Shown here: piece after piece, positions 1-9,015 of the stretch
Numbering within the stretch: the stretch's first letter is position 1
How the letters are laid out: every line of letters begins with the position of its first letter
Assembly (NCBI RefSeq): GCF_000613945.1
Contig: NZ_BAJY01000004.1
Span: 1-64,000 of the forward strand
Direction: 5' to 3'
Source of the DNA: Prevotella falsenii DSM 22864 = JCM 15124
GTDB lineage: Bacteria; Bacteroidota; Bacteroidia; Bacteroidales; Bacteroidaceae
DNA: 64,000 nt
Made by a program: the position numbers and the translations under genes
Notes under the pieces: generated by a model
Database searches by the model: none
The model's input: the letters and a program-made list of their open reading frames with translations, nothing else
What the model was told of the DNA's origin: nothing

Positions 1-7
1 TCTCTTA

Positions 8-207
8 TAAGTAGGTGTTCATAATTAATTGACATTGTATTTACGGCTATTTTCCAGTCAGTCTGCCGTCTTGAAGAAGGAGTGTAGCGGGCTACACGAC
101 TGATGAAAGGCGACAGACTGACGGAAAAGAGACGTGAAGACGATAGCAAAGTGAAAGCATAAAAGATAAAAGCAATATAGATACGTTTAATTTTGAACAC
201 CTACTTA
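8..207. mobile_element. MITE-like 200-bp element, copy 1
   Basis: A 200-bp element bounded by imperfect 21-bp terminal inverted repeats (left end TAAGTAGGTGTTCATAATTA, right end its complement with one mismatch). The interior has no convincing ORF but folds strongly: GTCAGTCTG near 58 pairs with CAGACTGAC near 114, and an inner TGTAGC/GCTACA hairpin lies between. The same sequence, also exactly 200 bp and differing at only a few bases, recurs at 16016 and 50047. No transposase is present in the window, so it would be moved in trans. A TA target duplication is possible. It lies 75 bp upstream of the RluA-type gene and could influence its expression. Confidence 0.8.
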
Positions 208-281
208 TTAATAGTAATTGATACCTTAAACAGGCTACTATTGATGGTTTAAGATTGGAAACATAATACCTTTACGGCAGA

Positions 282-1184
282 ATGAGGAAAGATAATTCAT
301 ATAAGAAAAAGGAAAAGTACGTTCAGATGAACGTGCAAGACGATGCTCCATTGTTGGAGTGGTTGCTGGAAAACGTAAAGCAAAGTAAGTCGAAAACGAA
401 GGCTACGCTTCAAAATCGTGGCATTAAAGTGAATAACAAAACCGTAACACAATTCGATTTTGCTTTGCATAAAGGCGATAAAGTATCTGTCAGTACGAGC
501 AAAAAGAACGACCAATTCCAAAGTAAGTACGTAAAATTGGTTTACGAAGACAGGTATTTAGTGGTGGTAGAGAAGAGCCACGGCATTCTTTCGATGGGCG
601 TCGGACAGTCTTCTTTGAATGTAAAGAAGATACTTGACGACTATTTCAAGCAGTCGCGACAAAAGTGTACCGCACATGTGGTTCACCGTCTCGACCGCGA
701 AACGTCGGGTTTGCTGATTTATGCCAAAGATATGGAGACCCGCCAACAGCTCGAACACGAATGGCATCGTATCGTTTACGACAGGCGTTACATCGCCGTA
801 CTTAGCGGACGAATAGAAGAGGAGGGCGGAACGGTAGCCAATTGGTTGAAGGAAAACAAATTGTATGTTACGTACAGCTCTCCCGTAGACAATGGTGGCA
901 AGTATGCTGTTACGCATTTCCACGTTCTAAAAACAACCGATTCGCATTCGTTGGTAGAGTTTAAACTGGAAACAGGACGCAAAAATCAGATACGTGTTCA
1001 TGCTGCTGACATTAATCACCCTGTATGTGGCGACTCGAAATATGGCAATGGCGACAACCCTTTAAAGCGTTTGTGCCTGCACGCTTATATTCTTTGCTTT
1101 TATCACCCCGTAACACATCAGCCTTTGGAGTTTAGTACACAAATCCCAACAGGCTTTAAACGTATTTTTGAAAAGGACAAGTAA
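282..1184 (+). CDS. RluA-family RNA pseudouridine synthase
   Basis: Converts uridine to pseudouridine in rRNA or tRNA. The N-terminal ~80 residues form an S4-like RNA-binding domain. The catalytic domain follows, with the RluA signature HRLDRETSGLL near residue 130 (catalytic Asp) and the RKNQIRVH motif near 235. The length of 300 aa is normal for RluA/RluC/RluD-type enzymes, and the exact target base cannot be told from sequence. The ATG at 282 precedes a Lys-rich stretch; a later start at the Met near residue 16 is possible. The stop codon abuts the ATG of the next small gene, suggesting translational coupling. Family assignment is firm. Confidence 0.93.
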   Translation: MRKDNSYKKKEKYVQMNVQDDAPLLEWLLENVKQSKSKTKATLQNRGIKVNNKTVTQFDFALHKGDKVSVSTSKKNDQFQSKYVKLVYEDRYLVVVEKSHGILSMGVGQSSLNVKKILDDYFKQSRQKCTAHVVHRLDRETSGLLIYAKDMETRQQLEHEWHRIVYDRRYIAVLSGRIEEEGGTVANWLKENKLYVTYSSPVDNGGKYAVTHFHVLKTTDSHSLVEFKLETGRKNQIRVHAADINHPVCGDSKYGNGDNPLKRLCLHAYILCFYHPVTHQPLEFSTQIPTGFKRIFEKDK

Positions 1185-1337
1185 ATGGAAAATATAGGTA
1201 ACTATTTAGGCGTAATTCTTCTTTTTATAATTGGCGTAATCGTTGTAAAGAAAGTTACGAGCTGTATTCTGAAGTTGATATTCGGTATCTTGATAGTGCT
1301 CATAGCACTTTGGCTTTTAAATGTTTTTGGTATATAA
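1185..1337 (+). CDS. small hydrophobic membrane protein (50 aa)
   Basis: A 50-codon ORF whose ATG follows the stop of the pseudouridine synthase gene without any gap (TAAATG). It encodes two hydrophobic stretches, about residues 8-21 and 31-49, separated by a short K-K-V-T-S-C turn, so it would form a two-helix hairpin in the inner membrane. I do not recognise a family. Tight spacing, continuous hydrophobicity and lack of an alternative gene on this strand support it being real; the short length keeps confidence moderate. Confidence 0.5.
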   Translation: MENIGNYLGVILLFIIGVIVVKKVTSCILKLIFGILIVLIALWLLNVFGI

Positions 1338-1460
1338 ACTGTTTTGAGAGCCTGCTTGCTGCGTGTCATTATGGTTGCACTTCCGTGCAATGATTATGCG
1401 GTCTCAATGCGACTTTAGTCTCTGCGTTCATCGTTTTATCGATAGAAAGCAGACAAAAGA

Positions 1461-1650
1461 AGTGTGAATATTTTTTAGAAGGGTGTCTTTTGATTAACTA
1501 ACTCTTTATCAACGTTTTATAAAACCTATTGTCTGGCATTTCAAAACAATAGGTTTTGAAAGGTAAAAGCGTAGGTTTCGCTGAGCAAAACCTACGCTTT
1601 TGGAATGTCAAACCGCAGTTGTTATATTTTGTCCGAATATTCTTTACAAT
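1461..1650 (-). repeat. 22-bp-box intergenic repeat, copy 1
   Basis: First of thirteen copies of a ~188-bp intergenic element. Read on the minus strand it starts GTAAAGAATATTC (left end), carries four 15-bp AAAA-N7-TTTT-like boxes 22 bp apart, and ends in AAAAAATATTCAC. Box 1 (heptamer GCGTAGG) and box 2 (CCTACGC) are exact complements and can form a hairpin; box 3 is CCTATTG in the opposite sense and box 4 is degenerate. It lies between convergent genes. Confidence 0.8.
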
Positions 1651-1755
1651 AGTAAAGCTGTTTCCCGGCACCTGTCTTCCGCAGCAAAAAGAAAATCGTT
1701 CTTCAATAAATGCCTGCCGAGCCTTTATTTATACTGACAGCATAAATAAGTTTTT

Positions 1756-2409
1756 TTATGTATCGTAGCGCATTTGACGAAGATGTTCCTTTTGCTTTTC
1801 GGTCAGGACAGTAGGAAGTTTTACGTTGTATTTCAGTATTGTATCGCCCGAATTGTCCTTACTTTTTATTCTGACCTTTGTACCGTTCTGCGTGTAAGGC
1901 TTTACTTTCAGTTTCACTTTTCTGCCTTGTGGAAGCATAACGACAATTTCACCGCCCAATAAGGCTGTGTATAAGTCGATGCTGACTTCCGCTTCTTGCG
2001 ATTGTGGTGCTGTCCTTTCATAGGTTGTCTGCTTTCTGAAACCACCTCTCACACCACCTCCGAACAAGTCTTGGAAGAAGCTGCTGAAGCCACTGCCCAT
2101 TCCGCTAAAGTCGAAACCCTCGAAGGCTGTATTGTAGTTGCCGCTACTTTGCCGCCCCCCACCAAAGCCTTCATAGGCTTCCGCATTGCGCCATTGTTCG
2201 CCGTATTTATCGTATTTGGCACGCTTTTCGGGGTCGCCGATTACTTCGTAAGCCTCCGACAATGCCTGAAACTTTGCTTTTGCCTTTGCATCGTTGGGGT
2301 GAAGGTCGGGGTGAAATTGCTTTGCCCGTTTCCGATAAGCAGCCCGGACATCTTTTTGCGGTATGTCTTTCTTTACACCTAATATTTTATAATAATCTAT
2401 AAATGCCAT
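1756..2409 (-). CDS. J-domain co-chaperone, CbpA/short DnaJ type
   Basis: Stimulates the ATPase of a DnaK-type Hsp70 and delivers substrate. Residues 4-70 are a J domain with the invariant HPD tripeptide near residue 33. A Gly/Phe-rich linker follows (about 80-130), and then a short C-terminal substrate-binding region (about 140-215). The zinc-finger CxxCxGxG repeats of true DnaJ are absent, and at 217 aa it is shorter than CbpA (~300 aa), so the C-terminal beta-sandwich domains appear reduced to about one. It stands alone, without dnaK or grpE nearby. The start ATG gives the typical D-Y-Y-K-I-L-G opening of the J domain. Confidence 0.9.
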   Translation of the reverse strand: MAFIDYYKILGVKKDIPQKDVRAAYRKRAKQFHPDLHPNDAKAKAKFQALSEAYEVIGDPEKRAKYDKYGEQWRNAEAYEGFGGGRQSSGNYNTAFEGFDFSGMGSGFSSFFQDLFGGGVRGGFRKQTTYERTAPQSQEAEVSIDLYTALLGGEIVVMLPQGRKVKLKVKPYTQNGTKVRIKSKDNSGDTILKYNVKLPTVLTEKQKEHLRQMRYDT

Positions 2410-2526
2410 TTTTAAGTTCCTTCTGCTTTATGTTTTCTTAACTTTATATAGGCAAAATATATGCCATAGCGTTTAAAATTCATCATTTTGGCAGATATTT
2501 TATAAGAAAATAGCATTTATTTCGTC

Positions 2527-3690
2527 TTAATCCATGCGTTGTTTATAGTCGTCGTAAGTAAATCTGCGCAATGTTTCCAACGTTCCGTTTTGTTTGAGTA
2601 GAGCAAAGTCGGGGTGGCTGATGCCGTTAAACATATTGGTTTTAACGGTTGTGTAGTGCAGCATATCTTCGAAAATGATGTTTTCTCCTATTTGTAATTC
2701 ATGGTCAAACTTCCAATATCCCAGCCAATCGCCGCTCAGACAGCTGTTCCCTCCCAAACGGTAAACGTGCTGTTCGTGCTGTTTGCTGTCTTCAACGTGC
2801 TTGGCTGTACGAACATCGGGGCAGTAGGGCATTTCCAAACAGTCGGGCATGTGGCAAGTAAAGCTGACGTTCAAGATGGCAGTACTTATGCCCTTGTCTT
2901 CCACAACATCTACAACTTGCGATACCAGAGGACCTGTTTGCCAAGCAAATGCACTTCCCGGCTCTAATATTATTTTAAGCCACGGATACCTTGCCTTGAA
3001 CTTTTGCAGTATGCTGATTAATCGTTTTATGTCGTAATCCTTACGCGTCATAAGGTGTCCGCCACCAAAATTAATCCATTTAACTTGCTTGAACCACGGC
3101 GAGAATTTGTCTTCGATGTGTTGCAAGGTACGTTCGAAGACATCGCTACCGTTTTCGCAATGGCAGTGAACATGGAAACCTTCAATGTCGTCGGGTAGCT
3201 GCCGGGGCAGTTTGTCGGCTGATACACCGAAGCGAGTGCCTGCTGCGCAGGGGTTATAAAGTAATGTTTCTATCTCAGAATATTCCGGATTGACACGCAA
3301 TCCGATACTTATGTTGCCGTTGGCTTGCTTTGCGCGCAAGTGAAACCGATTGAATTGGGAGAGCGAATTGAACACCAAATGCGATGAACATTGTGCTATT
3401 TCGTCTATTTCGTAATCGGTATAAGCAGGCGAAAAAGTATGTGTGGGTGCGCCAAATTCACAGTACCCCAACTTGGCTTCATAAAGCGAAGATGCTGTTG
3501 TGGCATTAATATATTCGCGAAAAATAGGGAATGTCTTCCAGAGCGCGTAGGCTTTGAATGCCAAGATTATTTCGATGTCAGCCTCTTTCGCTATCGACGA
3601 AATAAGCGACAGGTTGTTGCGCAACTTCGTTTCCTCTAATACATAGGCGGGACGGTGCAACTCTTCAAATGTTACAGTGTTTATTTTCAT
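2527..3690 (-). CDS. nspC: carboxynorspermidine/carboxyspermidine decarboxylase
   Basis: A PLP-dependent fold-III decarboxylase that makes norspermidine or spermidine from the carboxy precursor in the alternative (Vibrio-type) polyamine pathway. The PLP lysine lies in the segment LAFKAYALW near residue 46, and HVHCHCEN near 175, the WINFGGGH Gly loop near 205 and EPGSAF near 240 match the family. The length of 387 aa fits. The partner carboxynorspermidine dehydrogenase is not in the window. The start lies about 20 bp from the -33 element of the divergent ThiE-like gene, so the two share a promoter region. Confidence 0.92.
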   Translation of the reverse strand: MKINTVTFEELHRPAYVLEETKLRNNLSLISSIAKEADIEIILAFKAYALWKTFPIFREYINATTASSLYEAKLGYCEFGAPTHTFSPAYTDYEIDEIAQCSSHLVFNSLSQFNRFHLRAKQANGNISIGLRVNPEYSEIETLLYNPCAAGTRFGVSADKLPRQLPDDIEGFHVHCHCENGSDVFERTLQHIEDKFSPWFKQVKWINFGGGHLMTRKDYDIKRLISILQKFKARYPWLKIILEPGSAFAWQTGPLVSQVVDVVEDKGISTAILNVSFTCHMPDCLEMPYCPDVRTAKHVEDSKQHEQHVYRLGGNSCLSGDWLGYWKFDHELQIGENIIFEDMLHYTTVKTNMFNGISHPDFALLKQNGTLETLRRFTYDDYKQRMD

Positions 3691-3710
3691 TTTGCAAATA
3701 TACAGAAAAG

Positions 3711-3742
3711 TTTGTAAAACTCAGAAATAATATCTACCTTTG
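3711..3742 (+). promoter_or_regulatory. Bacteroidota sigma promoter (TTTG-N20-TACCTTTG)
   Basis: A -33 TTTG at 3711-3714, exactly 20 bp, then a -7 element TACCTTTG at 3735-3742. This matches the known Bacteroides primary promoter consensus TTTG/TAnnTTTG. Predicted transcription starts near 3749, about 10 nt before the ATG of the ThiE-like gene. Confidence 0.75.
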
Positions 3743-3758
3743 CAACAAATTATAGGGT

Positions 3759-4370
3759 ATGAAATTAGTCGTTATGACTAAATCCACATATTTTGTGGAA
3801 GAAGACAAGATATTGACTGCACTCTTCGAGGAAGGACTTGACAATCTCCATATCTCGAAGACCGAAAAGTCTGCCCTCTATTTAGAGCGGCTGCTGTCGC
3901 TCATTCCGAACACCTATCATAGGTATATCACTGTTCATCAGCATTATTACCTGAAAGCCGAAAAGTCGTTGGCAGGTATTCATCTTGATACCGAAAACGC
4001 CGTTCCGCCTATCGGATACAAAGGACAGATAGGAAGAACGTGCAGAAATTCCATGCTGCTGAAAGAAATGCGAAAGAGTTCCGACTACGTATTTTTAGGC
4101 AATGTGTATGGCAGCGAGCACGATAATTTCGACGAAGAACATACGTTTTCCGATTTTGAACTGAACGAACTGAACGACCAAGGACTGCTTGGGAAACGTG
4201 TTTATGCCATGGGAGGAATAACTTTGGAACGGATTTCAGACATAAAACAATATGGATTTGGAGGCGTCGTTGTAGGCGAGGAATTTTGGAATCAGTTCGA
4301 TTTGCATGCCGACACCGATTTTAAAGGTATCATAAAGTACTTTCGGAAACTTCAACAAGCAACAGAATAA
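3759..4370 (+). CDS. thiamine-phosphate synthase/TenI-like protein
   Basis: A TIM-barrel protein of the ThiE/TenI superfamily, 203 aa. ThiE couples the thiazole and pyrimidine moieties of thiamine. Visible landmarks are the barrel segments G-I-H-L near residue 72, the VFLGNVYGSEHDN loop near 108 (ThiE has a related GP-F-T-K loop) and the AMGGI turn near 147, followed by a GGVVVGEEFW strand like the family's GV-AVVSAI. Several ThiE catalytic loop residues are not conserved, so a TenI-like or otherwise diverged role is plausible. No thi genes neighbour it; prs follows 34 bp downstream on the same strand. Confidence 0.75.
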   Translation: MKLVVMTKSTYFVEEDKILTALFEEGLDNLHISKTEKSALYLERLLSLIPNTYHRYITVHQHYYLKAEKSLAGIHLDTENAVPPIGYKGQIGRTCRNSMLLKEMRKSSDYVFLGNVYGSEHDNFDEEHTFSDFELNELNDQGLLGKRVYAMGGITLERISDIKQYGFGGVVVGEEFWNQFDLHADTDFKGIIKYFRKLQQATE

Positions 4371-4404
4371 TCAACATAACACCTACATTTAACAACTAAT
4401 AGAA

Positions 4405-5343
4405 ATGAGTGAAGAAAACTCTTTTTTAGTATTCTCGGGAACAAAGACGAGATACTTGGCAGAAAAAATTTGTGCAAGTTTAGGCTGTCCTTTAGGCAAT
4501 TCGTTAATGACACGCTTCTCTGATGGAGAGTTTGTGGTTTCTTACGAGCAAAGTATCCGTGGAAAGGACATTTATTTGGTACAAAGTACCTTCCCCAACT
4601 CGGACAATCTAATGGAGCTGCTCTTGATGATTGATGCTGCAAAACGTGCATCTGCCCGCAACATCATTGCGGTTATTCCTTATTTTGGTTGGGCGCGTCA
4701 GGACAGAAAAGACAGACCACGCGTGAGCATTGGCGCGAAATTGGTTGCCGATTTGCTCAGTGTAGCAGGTATCGACCGTCTTATTACGATGGATTTACAC
4801 GCAGATCAGATACAAGGTTTCTTCGATGTGCCTGTCGATCACCTCTATGCAAGCGGTGTATTGCTGCCGTATTTGCAGAGCCTGCGCTTGAAAGACATGG
4901 TCATAGCCAGTCCTGACGTGGGTGGTTCCAAGCGTGCAAACACATACGCGAAGTACCTTGGCTGTCCGTTAGTGCTTTGCAACAAAACGCGTGCACGCGC
5001 CAACGAGGTTGCAACAATGCAGATTATCGGTGATGTAAAGGACAAGAACGTTATTATTGTAGACGATATGGTAGACACAGCGGGCACTATGACAAAGGCT
5101 GCCGATATTATGAAGGAAGCCGGAGCGAAGAGCGTGCGTGCCTGTGCATCGCATTGCGTAATGAGCGGACCTGCCAATGAACGTGTAGAAGCATCAGCAA
5201 TAGAAGAAATTGTATTTACCGATTCTATCCCATACACCGACAGATGCTCAAAGGTTAAGCAGATTTCGGTTGCCGATATGTTTGCAGAAACTATCCGTCG
5301 TGTTGTGAACAACGAAAGTATATCAAACCAATACCTTGTTTAA
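4405..5343 (+). CDS. prs: ribose-phosphate pyrophosphokinase (PRPP synthetase)
   Basis: Makes 5-phosphoribosyl-1-pyrophosphate from ribose-5-phosphate and ATP for nucleotide, His and Trp synthesis. The length (312 aa) and all family signatures are present: the ATP/Mg site DLHADQIQGFF near residue 130, the flexible loop region NKTRARANEV near 194, and the PRPP-binding loop VIIVDDMVDTAGT near 217. It lies 34 bp after the ThiE-like gene and is followed by a strong terminator at 5414, so the two probably form a short operon driven by the promoter at 3711. Confidence 0.97.
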   Translation: MSEENSFLVFSGTKTRYLAEKICASLGCPLGNSLMTRFSDGEFVVSYEQSIRGKDIYLVQSTFPNSDNLMELLLMIDAAKRASARNIIAVIPYFGWARQDRKDRPRVSIGAKLVADLLSVAGIDRLITMDLHADQIQGFFDVPVDHLYASGVLLPYLQSLRLKDMVIASPDVGGSKRANTYAKYLGCPLVLCNKTRARANEVATMQIIGDVKDKNVIIVDDMVDTAGTMTKAADIMKEAGAKSVRACASHCVMSGPANERVEASAIEEIVFTDSIPYTDRCSKVKQISVADMFAETIRRVVNNESISNQYLV

Positions 5344-5413
5344 CAGATAGTATTTAGCAAACAAAAAGCCGGCTGCAACCTTTTCGTAAGTAGCCGGATA
5401 TAACATAAAATAT

Positions 5414-5450
5414 AAGAGGATATGCCGTTTTAACGGCATATCCTCTTTTT
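5414..5450 (+). terminator. rho-independent terminator after prs
   Basis: A perfect 16-bp stem (AAGAGGATATGCCGTT and its complement) with a two-base loop, followed by a run of T. Ends the ThiE-like/prs transcript. Confidence 0.85.
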
Positions 5451-5500
5451 CTTTCTGTATGTTAAATAAAGTTATAACACTCTCATTGTTAGTTTGAATA

Positions 5501-5532
5501 TTTGGTTTATATTATAAACTACATTATTTTTG
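5501..5532 (+). promoter_or_regulatory. Bacteroidota sigma promoter (TTTG-N20-TATTTTTG)
   Basis: TTTG at 5501-5504 and TATTTTTG at 5525-5532 with a 20-bp spacer, 33 bp before the DUF2141 start codon. It probably drives the set of genes from 5565 to about 10340. Confidence 0.75.
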
Positions 5533-5564
5533 CAGTGTGATTAATAAATTAAAGGAGACTGATT

Positions 5565-5942
5565 ATGAAACGATTACTATTATCTATTATTACTTTTGCC
5601 GTATGCGCATTGTGTAGCGGTAAATCCGTAACGCTATCCATTAACGGAATAAGGGAAACAAAAGGGACGCTTTTAATAATGGTGGAGACTTTAGATGCAA
5701 CCGATAAAACCGCCAAGCCCGTAATGTTGATGCGAGAGGTGAGTGGGCATAAAATGGAAATAGCGTTTGAAATACCCGAATGGAGCAAGTTTAAAGTAAG
5801 TGCTTTTATTGATACCAACGACAACAAACAGTTGGATATGGACGAATACGGTCGCCCGACAGAAGGCTTTATACAGCAGGTTTTCACCGGAAAAGATTTG
5901 ACGAAAGGCTTGCTTACCGCAAAGGTTGTTTATCTTCAATAA
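5565..5942 (+). CDS. DUF2141 secreted protein
   Basis: A 125-aa protein with a Sec signal peptide (residues 1-19, K-R then hydrophobic core, ending ALCSGK). The mature part matches the DUF2141 pattern: V-T-L-S-I-N-G-I, then T-K-G-T-L-L-I-M-V-E, a F-K-V-S-A-F-I-D-T-N-D-N strand-turn resembling the family's A-x-x-x-x-D-x-N-x-N, and a P-x-E-G-F segment. The family's function is unknown; members are extracytoplasmic and often sit beside outer-membrane barrel genes, as here. Start chosen for the signal peptide and the promoter 33 bp upstream. Confidence 0.75.
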   Translation: MKRLLLSIITFAVCALCSGKSVTLSINGIRETKGTLLIMVETLDATDKTAKPVMLMREVSGHKMEIAFEIPEWSKFKVSAFIDTNDNKQLDMDEYGRPTEGFIQQVFTGKDLTKGLLTAKVVYLQ

Positions 5943-5984
5943 AACTTTTGAGGAACGAGAAAAGAACGAAAAGAAGAAAAAGTT

Positions 5985-8096
5985 ATGCTATTTTTGAATA
6001 TTCTGCTCTCAACGTTCGTGTCGTTTTCCGATACTGTCAATGTATCGAAAGAACATTTGCTGCAAGAGGTTACCGTTGTTGCAAACAGAACGATGAACAA
6101 AGGCAACAAAATAATTGTGCAAATGCGTGAAGACGAGAACAAAACGATGGACGAAGTGTTGGCATCTGTGCCTCACGTGGCAGTTACCGAGAGTGGCATT
6201 AGCATAGATGGCAGAGGGAAAGTAAAGGTGCTTTTCAATGGGCACGAGGTGCGAATGGAAGGTGCGGCATTGGTAAACTACTTGCAAAGTCTGCGTTCGT
6301 CCGATATTAGCAAGGTGGAAGTTCAGACTGTTCCCGATGCTTCGCAAGATGCCGACGTGCAGGGCGGAGTGATTAATATTGTTCTTCGGAAGAAGAAAGA
6401 CAACGGAACGAGTGGCTCGATAGACAACCGTTTGAATGCTGCCGACACATACTTCCGCAACACGGCAGCCGCTTCTGTATTCTCAAGATGGAATAAAATA
6501 AATCTGTATGCTTCGTTTTCCAATCCCATTACTGCCAAGAATGATGGGGAAGGACGCCTAAAACGAGTTTTCAATGTGCCTTTATACGATTATAATTCTG
6601 CGAGTAGCAACCGCATTCCGGCAAGAGACTATTATTGGCGAATAGGCGGATTTGCCGATTTAAGTACTCGTTGGAATGTCGGAGCAGAGTATGCTTTCAC
6701 GCTGAACCGTTTGAAACGAACAACCAACGACCGTACATCAATTCACACACCGGACATTAATATGCACGATGTATTAAGTACTTACACGCAAAAGCTACGA
6801 AATCATCTGCATTCGCTTCAGGCAGACGTACTATATAAGGTAGATAACGAAGGGTCAAGGGTAAAGTTTTCTACTTCGTACGATGTCAGACGGTTGCGTG
6901 GCGATAATGTTAATCTGTTTGAAAACAGGTGCGATTCGAGCAACACGGCATCATTATATAAGGTGCTGGCAATGGATTTATCGGTACTCAAGCAGTTTAC
7001 AAAGAACAGCAATCTATTGTTTGGAGCGAAGCACAGTGCCATATCGGCAGACAACAATACGTTGTATAGCGGTGTTTCGTCAGACCAAAACGGCAACAGC
7101 ACTGCCGCTTTTGAACAGAAAGAACGCATCTTTGCAGGGTATGCACAGTTTGCGGCTGCTTACAAGAAGCTGAATTACGAAGTGGGATTGCGGTACGAAT
7201 ATGTAGCCACCAAAGAGTTTCCGACGAACATAAAGAGACATTACAGCGACTTGTTCCCCTACGTTTCGGCAAGCTACGACATAGACGAGTACGGCAAATG
7301 GAAAGTTATCGCATCGTATTCTCGAAAGATAGCCCGCCCGTTGTTCAGTCAGCAGAACCCTACGAAAACGCAGACATCGTTGTTTACTTATACGATGGGC
7401 AATGTTGCGTTGCGTCCGGAATATGTGAACAGCATTCGTTCGACGTTTGTTTACAATTATATATACTCGCTGACGTTGGGCGTTGATATGCACAGCGACC
7501 TGATTAGAGAGTTTTCTCTTGAAACAACCGACAACCCTTTGGGCAGTTATGTTACTTTCATCAACCACCATCAGGAAAACCATTGGTACGCTTATCTTAG
7601 CCTGCCGCTCCAACCTTGCTATTGGTTCAATATAAGTTTGAATACGCTTCTCTGCCATCAAACTATTCAAATAGCCGCAGACGGGAATACAAAAGGGCAT
7701 TTCCTTTATATGAATAACACCAAGGCTACTTTCCGGTTGCCGCACGATTTCAATGTGGAAGTATCATTAGATGCCATTTCCCGACTGCATTCCGGCAACT
7801 CCATGATTAGGTCTTATCAGCGTGTAGACCTGCTGTTGTCGAAGAGTTTCAAACCAAGAGTAAACCTTTCGTTGGCTGTGAAGAATGTATTCAACAAGCA
7901 GTACGATTTCATTGAAACGCACAGCCGTTACTCCGGTTTCTACGATACGATACAAGGAGCCAACAGTAGGAACATTCAACTTACGCTTACTTACAACTTC
8001 GGCAAAGGAAAAGGCGGCAAAAAGCTGAAGCGCGACGACCACGGCGAGGCGGAACGATTGAACGATTTCAATAAAAACAACAATATAAAACTATGA
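5985..8096 (+). CDS. TonB-receptor-like outer-membrane beta-barrel protein
   Basis: A 703-aa outer-membrane protein of the 'outer membrane beta-barrel family' group. After a short N-terminal signal-like stretch it has a plug-like domain (about residues 25-130: LQEVTVVANRT, the M-D-E-V-L-A-S-V-P segment, D-I-S-K-V-E-V near 105 and GGVINIVLRKK near 125). The rest is a long barrel of alternating aromatic/hydrophobic strands ending in L-T-L-T-Y-N-F. A carboxypeptidase-regulatory N-terminal domain typical of SusC-like receptors is missing, and the C-terminus is extended by a charged tail. The substrate cannot be deduced. It overlaps the next gene by 4 bp (ATGA), implying coupled translation. Confidence 0.85.
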   Translation: MLFLNILLSTFVSFSDTVNVSKEHLLQEVTVVANRTMNKGNKIIVQMREDENKTMDEVLASVPHVAVTESGISIDGRGKVKVLFNGHEVRMEGAALVNYLQSLRSSDISKVEVQTVPDASQDADVQGGVINIVLRKKKDNGTSGSIDNRLNAADTYFRNTAAASVFSRWNKINLYASFSNPITAKNDGEGRLKRVFNVPLYDYNSASSNRIPARDYYWRIGGFADLSTRWNVGAEYAFTLNRLKRTTNDRTSIHTPDINMHDVLSTYTQKLRNHLHSLQADVLYKVDNEGSRVKFSTSYDVRRLRGDNVNLFENRCDSSNTASLYKVLAMDLSVLKQFTKNSNLLFGAKHSAISADNNTLYSGVSSDQNGNSTAAFEQKERIFAGYAQFAAAYKKLNYEVGLRYEYVATKEFPTNIKRHYSDLFPYVSASYDIDEYGKWKVIASYSRKIARPLFSQQNPTKTQTSLFTYTMGNVALRPEYVNSIRSTFVYNYIYSLTLGVDMHSDLIREFSLETTDNPLGSYVTFINHHQENHWYAYLSLPLQPCYWFNISLNTLLCHQTIQIAADGNTKGHFLYMNNTKATFRLPHDFNVEVSLDAISRLHSGNSMIRSYQRVDLLLSKSFKPRVNLSLAVKNVFNKQYDFIETHSRYSGFYDTIQGANSRNIQLTLTYNFGKGKGGKKLKRDDHGEAERLNDFNKNNNIKL

Positions 8097-8713
8097 TTAT
8101 GAAAGAAAAAGAATTAACAGCAGCAGAGAGTTTGAAACTCATCGAGAGTACGATAGAGCAGAGTAGGAGAGACGTTGCCAAGGCTTCGGCACAGCCGTTG
8201 CTTGTCTGGGGCGGATTGGTTTTAGCTACTGCGCTCATCATTTGGTTGCTCATAACGAACACACCAAAGGGCGAAGGCGGCGGCAGTTGGTATTTGCTTT
8301 GGATATTGATGTCGCTGATAGGTGGCATATACCAGTACTATTTTAACCGTTCTTGGTCTGTTCCCGACACCATCGTCAGCCGTACCATTGGCTATATGTG
8401 GGGTGTATTCGGAATATCGGTGTTTGTTTTGTGGGCTATCAATATATGTGCGATAACCTTTGGCGGCATCTCCGTAAGGCAAATCATACCGATGACGCCA
8501 ACCATCATTCTGCTCATGGGCTTGTCGGTCGCCGTTACAGGATTGATGATGAAACGCTTGTTCATCTCCATCATTGGTGCGGTGGCGTGTGCGGTATGCG
8601 CTTACCTTGCGCTTGTCTATCATGGTGTGGACGAATTGCTGTGCATAGCCGTTACAGCCGTGTTCACATTGATAGTTCCGGGTTTATATTTAAAGTTCAG
8701 CAATGGCAGATAA
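8093..8713 (+). CDS. polytopic membrane protein of unknown function
   Basis: 206 aa. A charged cytoplasmic N-terminus (about residues 1-33) precedes about six hydrophobic segments (roughly 37-54, 65-82, 97-118, 130-148, 152-172, 175-200). It contains no motif that I recognise. The context is informative: it overlaps the barrel gene by 4 bp upstream and the winged-helix regulator by 11 bp downstream, so the three are translationally linked. A small membrane protein paired with a HTH_27-type regulator is a recurring arrangement, often treated as sensor/regulator or permease/regulator, but that role is inference. Confidence 0.75.
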   Translation: MIMKEKELTAAESLKLIESTIEQSRRDVAKASAQPLLVWGGLVLATALIIWLLITNTPKGEGGGSWYLLWILMSLIGGIYQYYFNRSWSVPDTIVSRTIGYMWGVFGISVFVLWAINICAITFGGISVRQIIPMTPTIILLMGLSVAVTGLMMKRLFISIIGAVACAVCAYLALVYHGVDELLCIAVTAVFTLIVPGLYLKFSNGR

Positions 8714-9005
8714 CGATTTCCTCCCCCTCGACCCTTTGCTGAACAACGAGCTGCGTTTGGCAATTATGTCGATACTGATGAGTAGCGACAGTGCCGACTT
8801 CAACTACATAAAAAACACCACGAAGGCTACATCGGGCAACATAAGCGTGCAGATAGACAAGCTGGAAAAGGCGAAGTATATAAAGGTGAAGAAAGGCTAC
8901 AAGGGCAAAGTTCCGCAGACGGTTTGCCGCATAACGCCACAAGGAATACAGGCGTTGGCAGACCATGTACAGGCTTTAAAGTCGTACTTGAATTTAAATA
9001 TATAA
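8703..9005 (+). CDS. winged-helix DNA-binding regulator (HTH_27-like)
   Basis: 100 aa, essentially one winged helix-turn-helix domain. The N-terminus L-N-N-E-L-R-L-A-I-M-S-I-L and the recognition region TTKATSGNISVQIDKLEKA (about residues 39-57) match the small MarR/ArsR-like regulators of the PF13601 type; the wing includes I-K-V-K-K-G-Y-K-G-K. No metal or ligand domain is present. The start overlaps the preceding membrane-protein gene by 11 bp. It probably regulates its own cluster, but no operator can be assigned with confidence. Confidence 0.85.
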   Translation: MADNDFLPLDPLLNNELRLAIMSILMSSDSADFNYIKNTTKATSGNISVQIDKLEKAKYIKVKKGYKGKVPQTVCRITPQGIQALADHVQALKSYLNLNI

Positions 9006-9015
9006 TATTAATAAT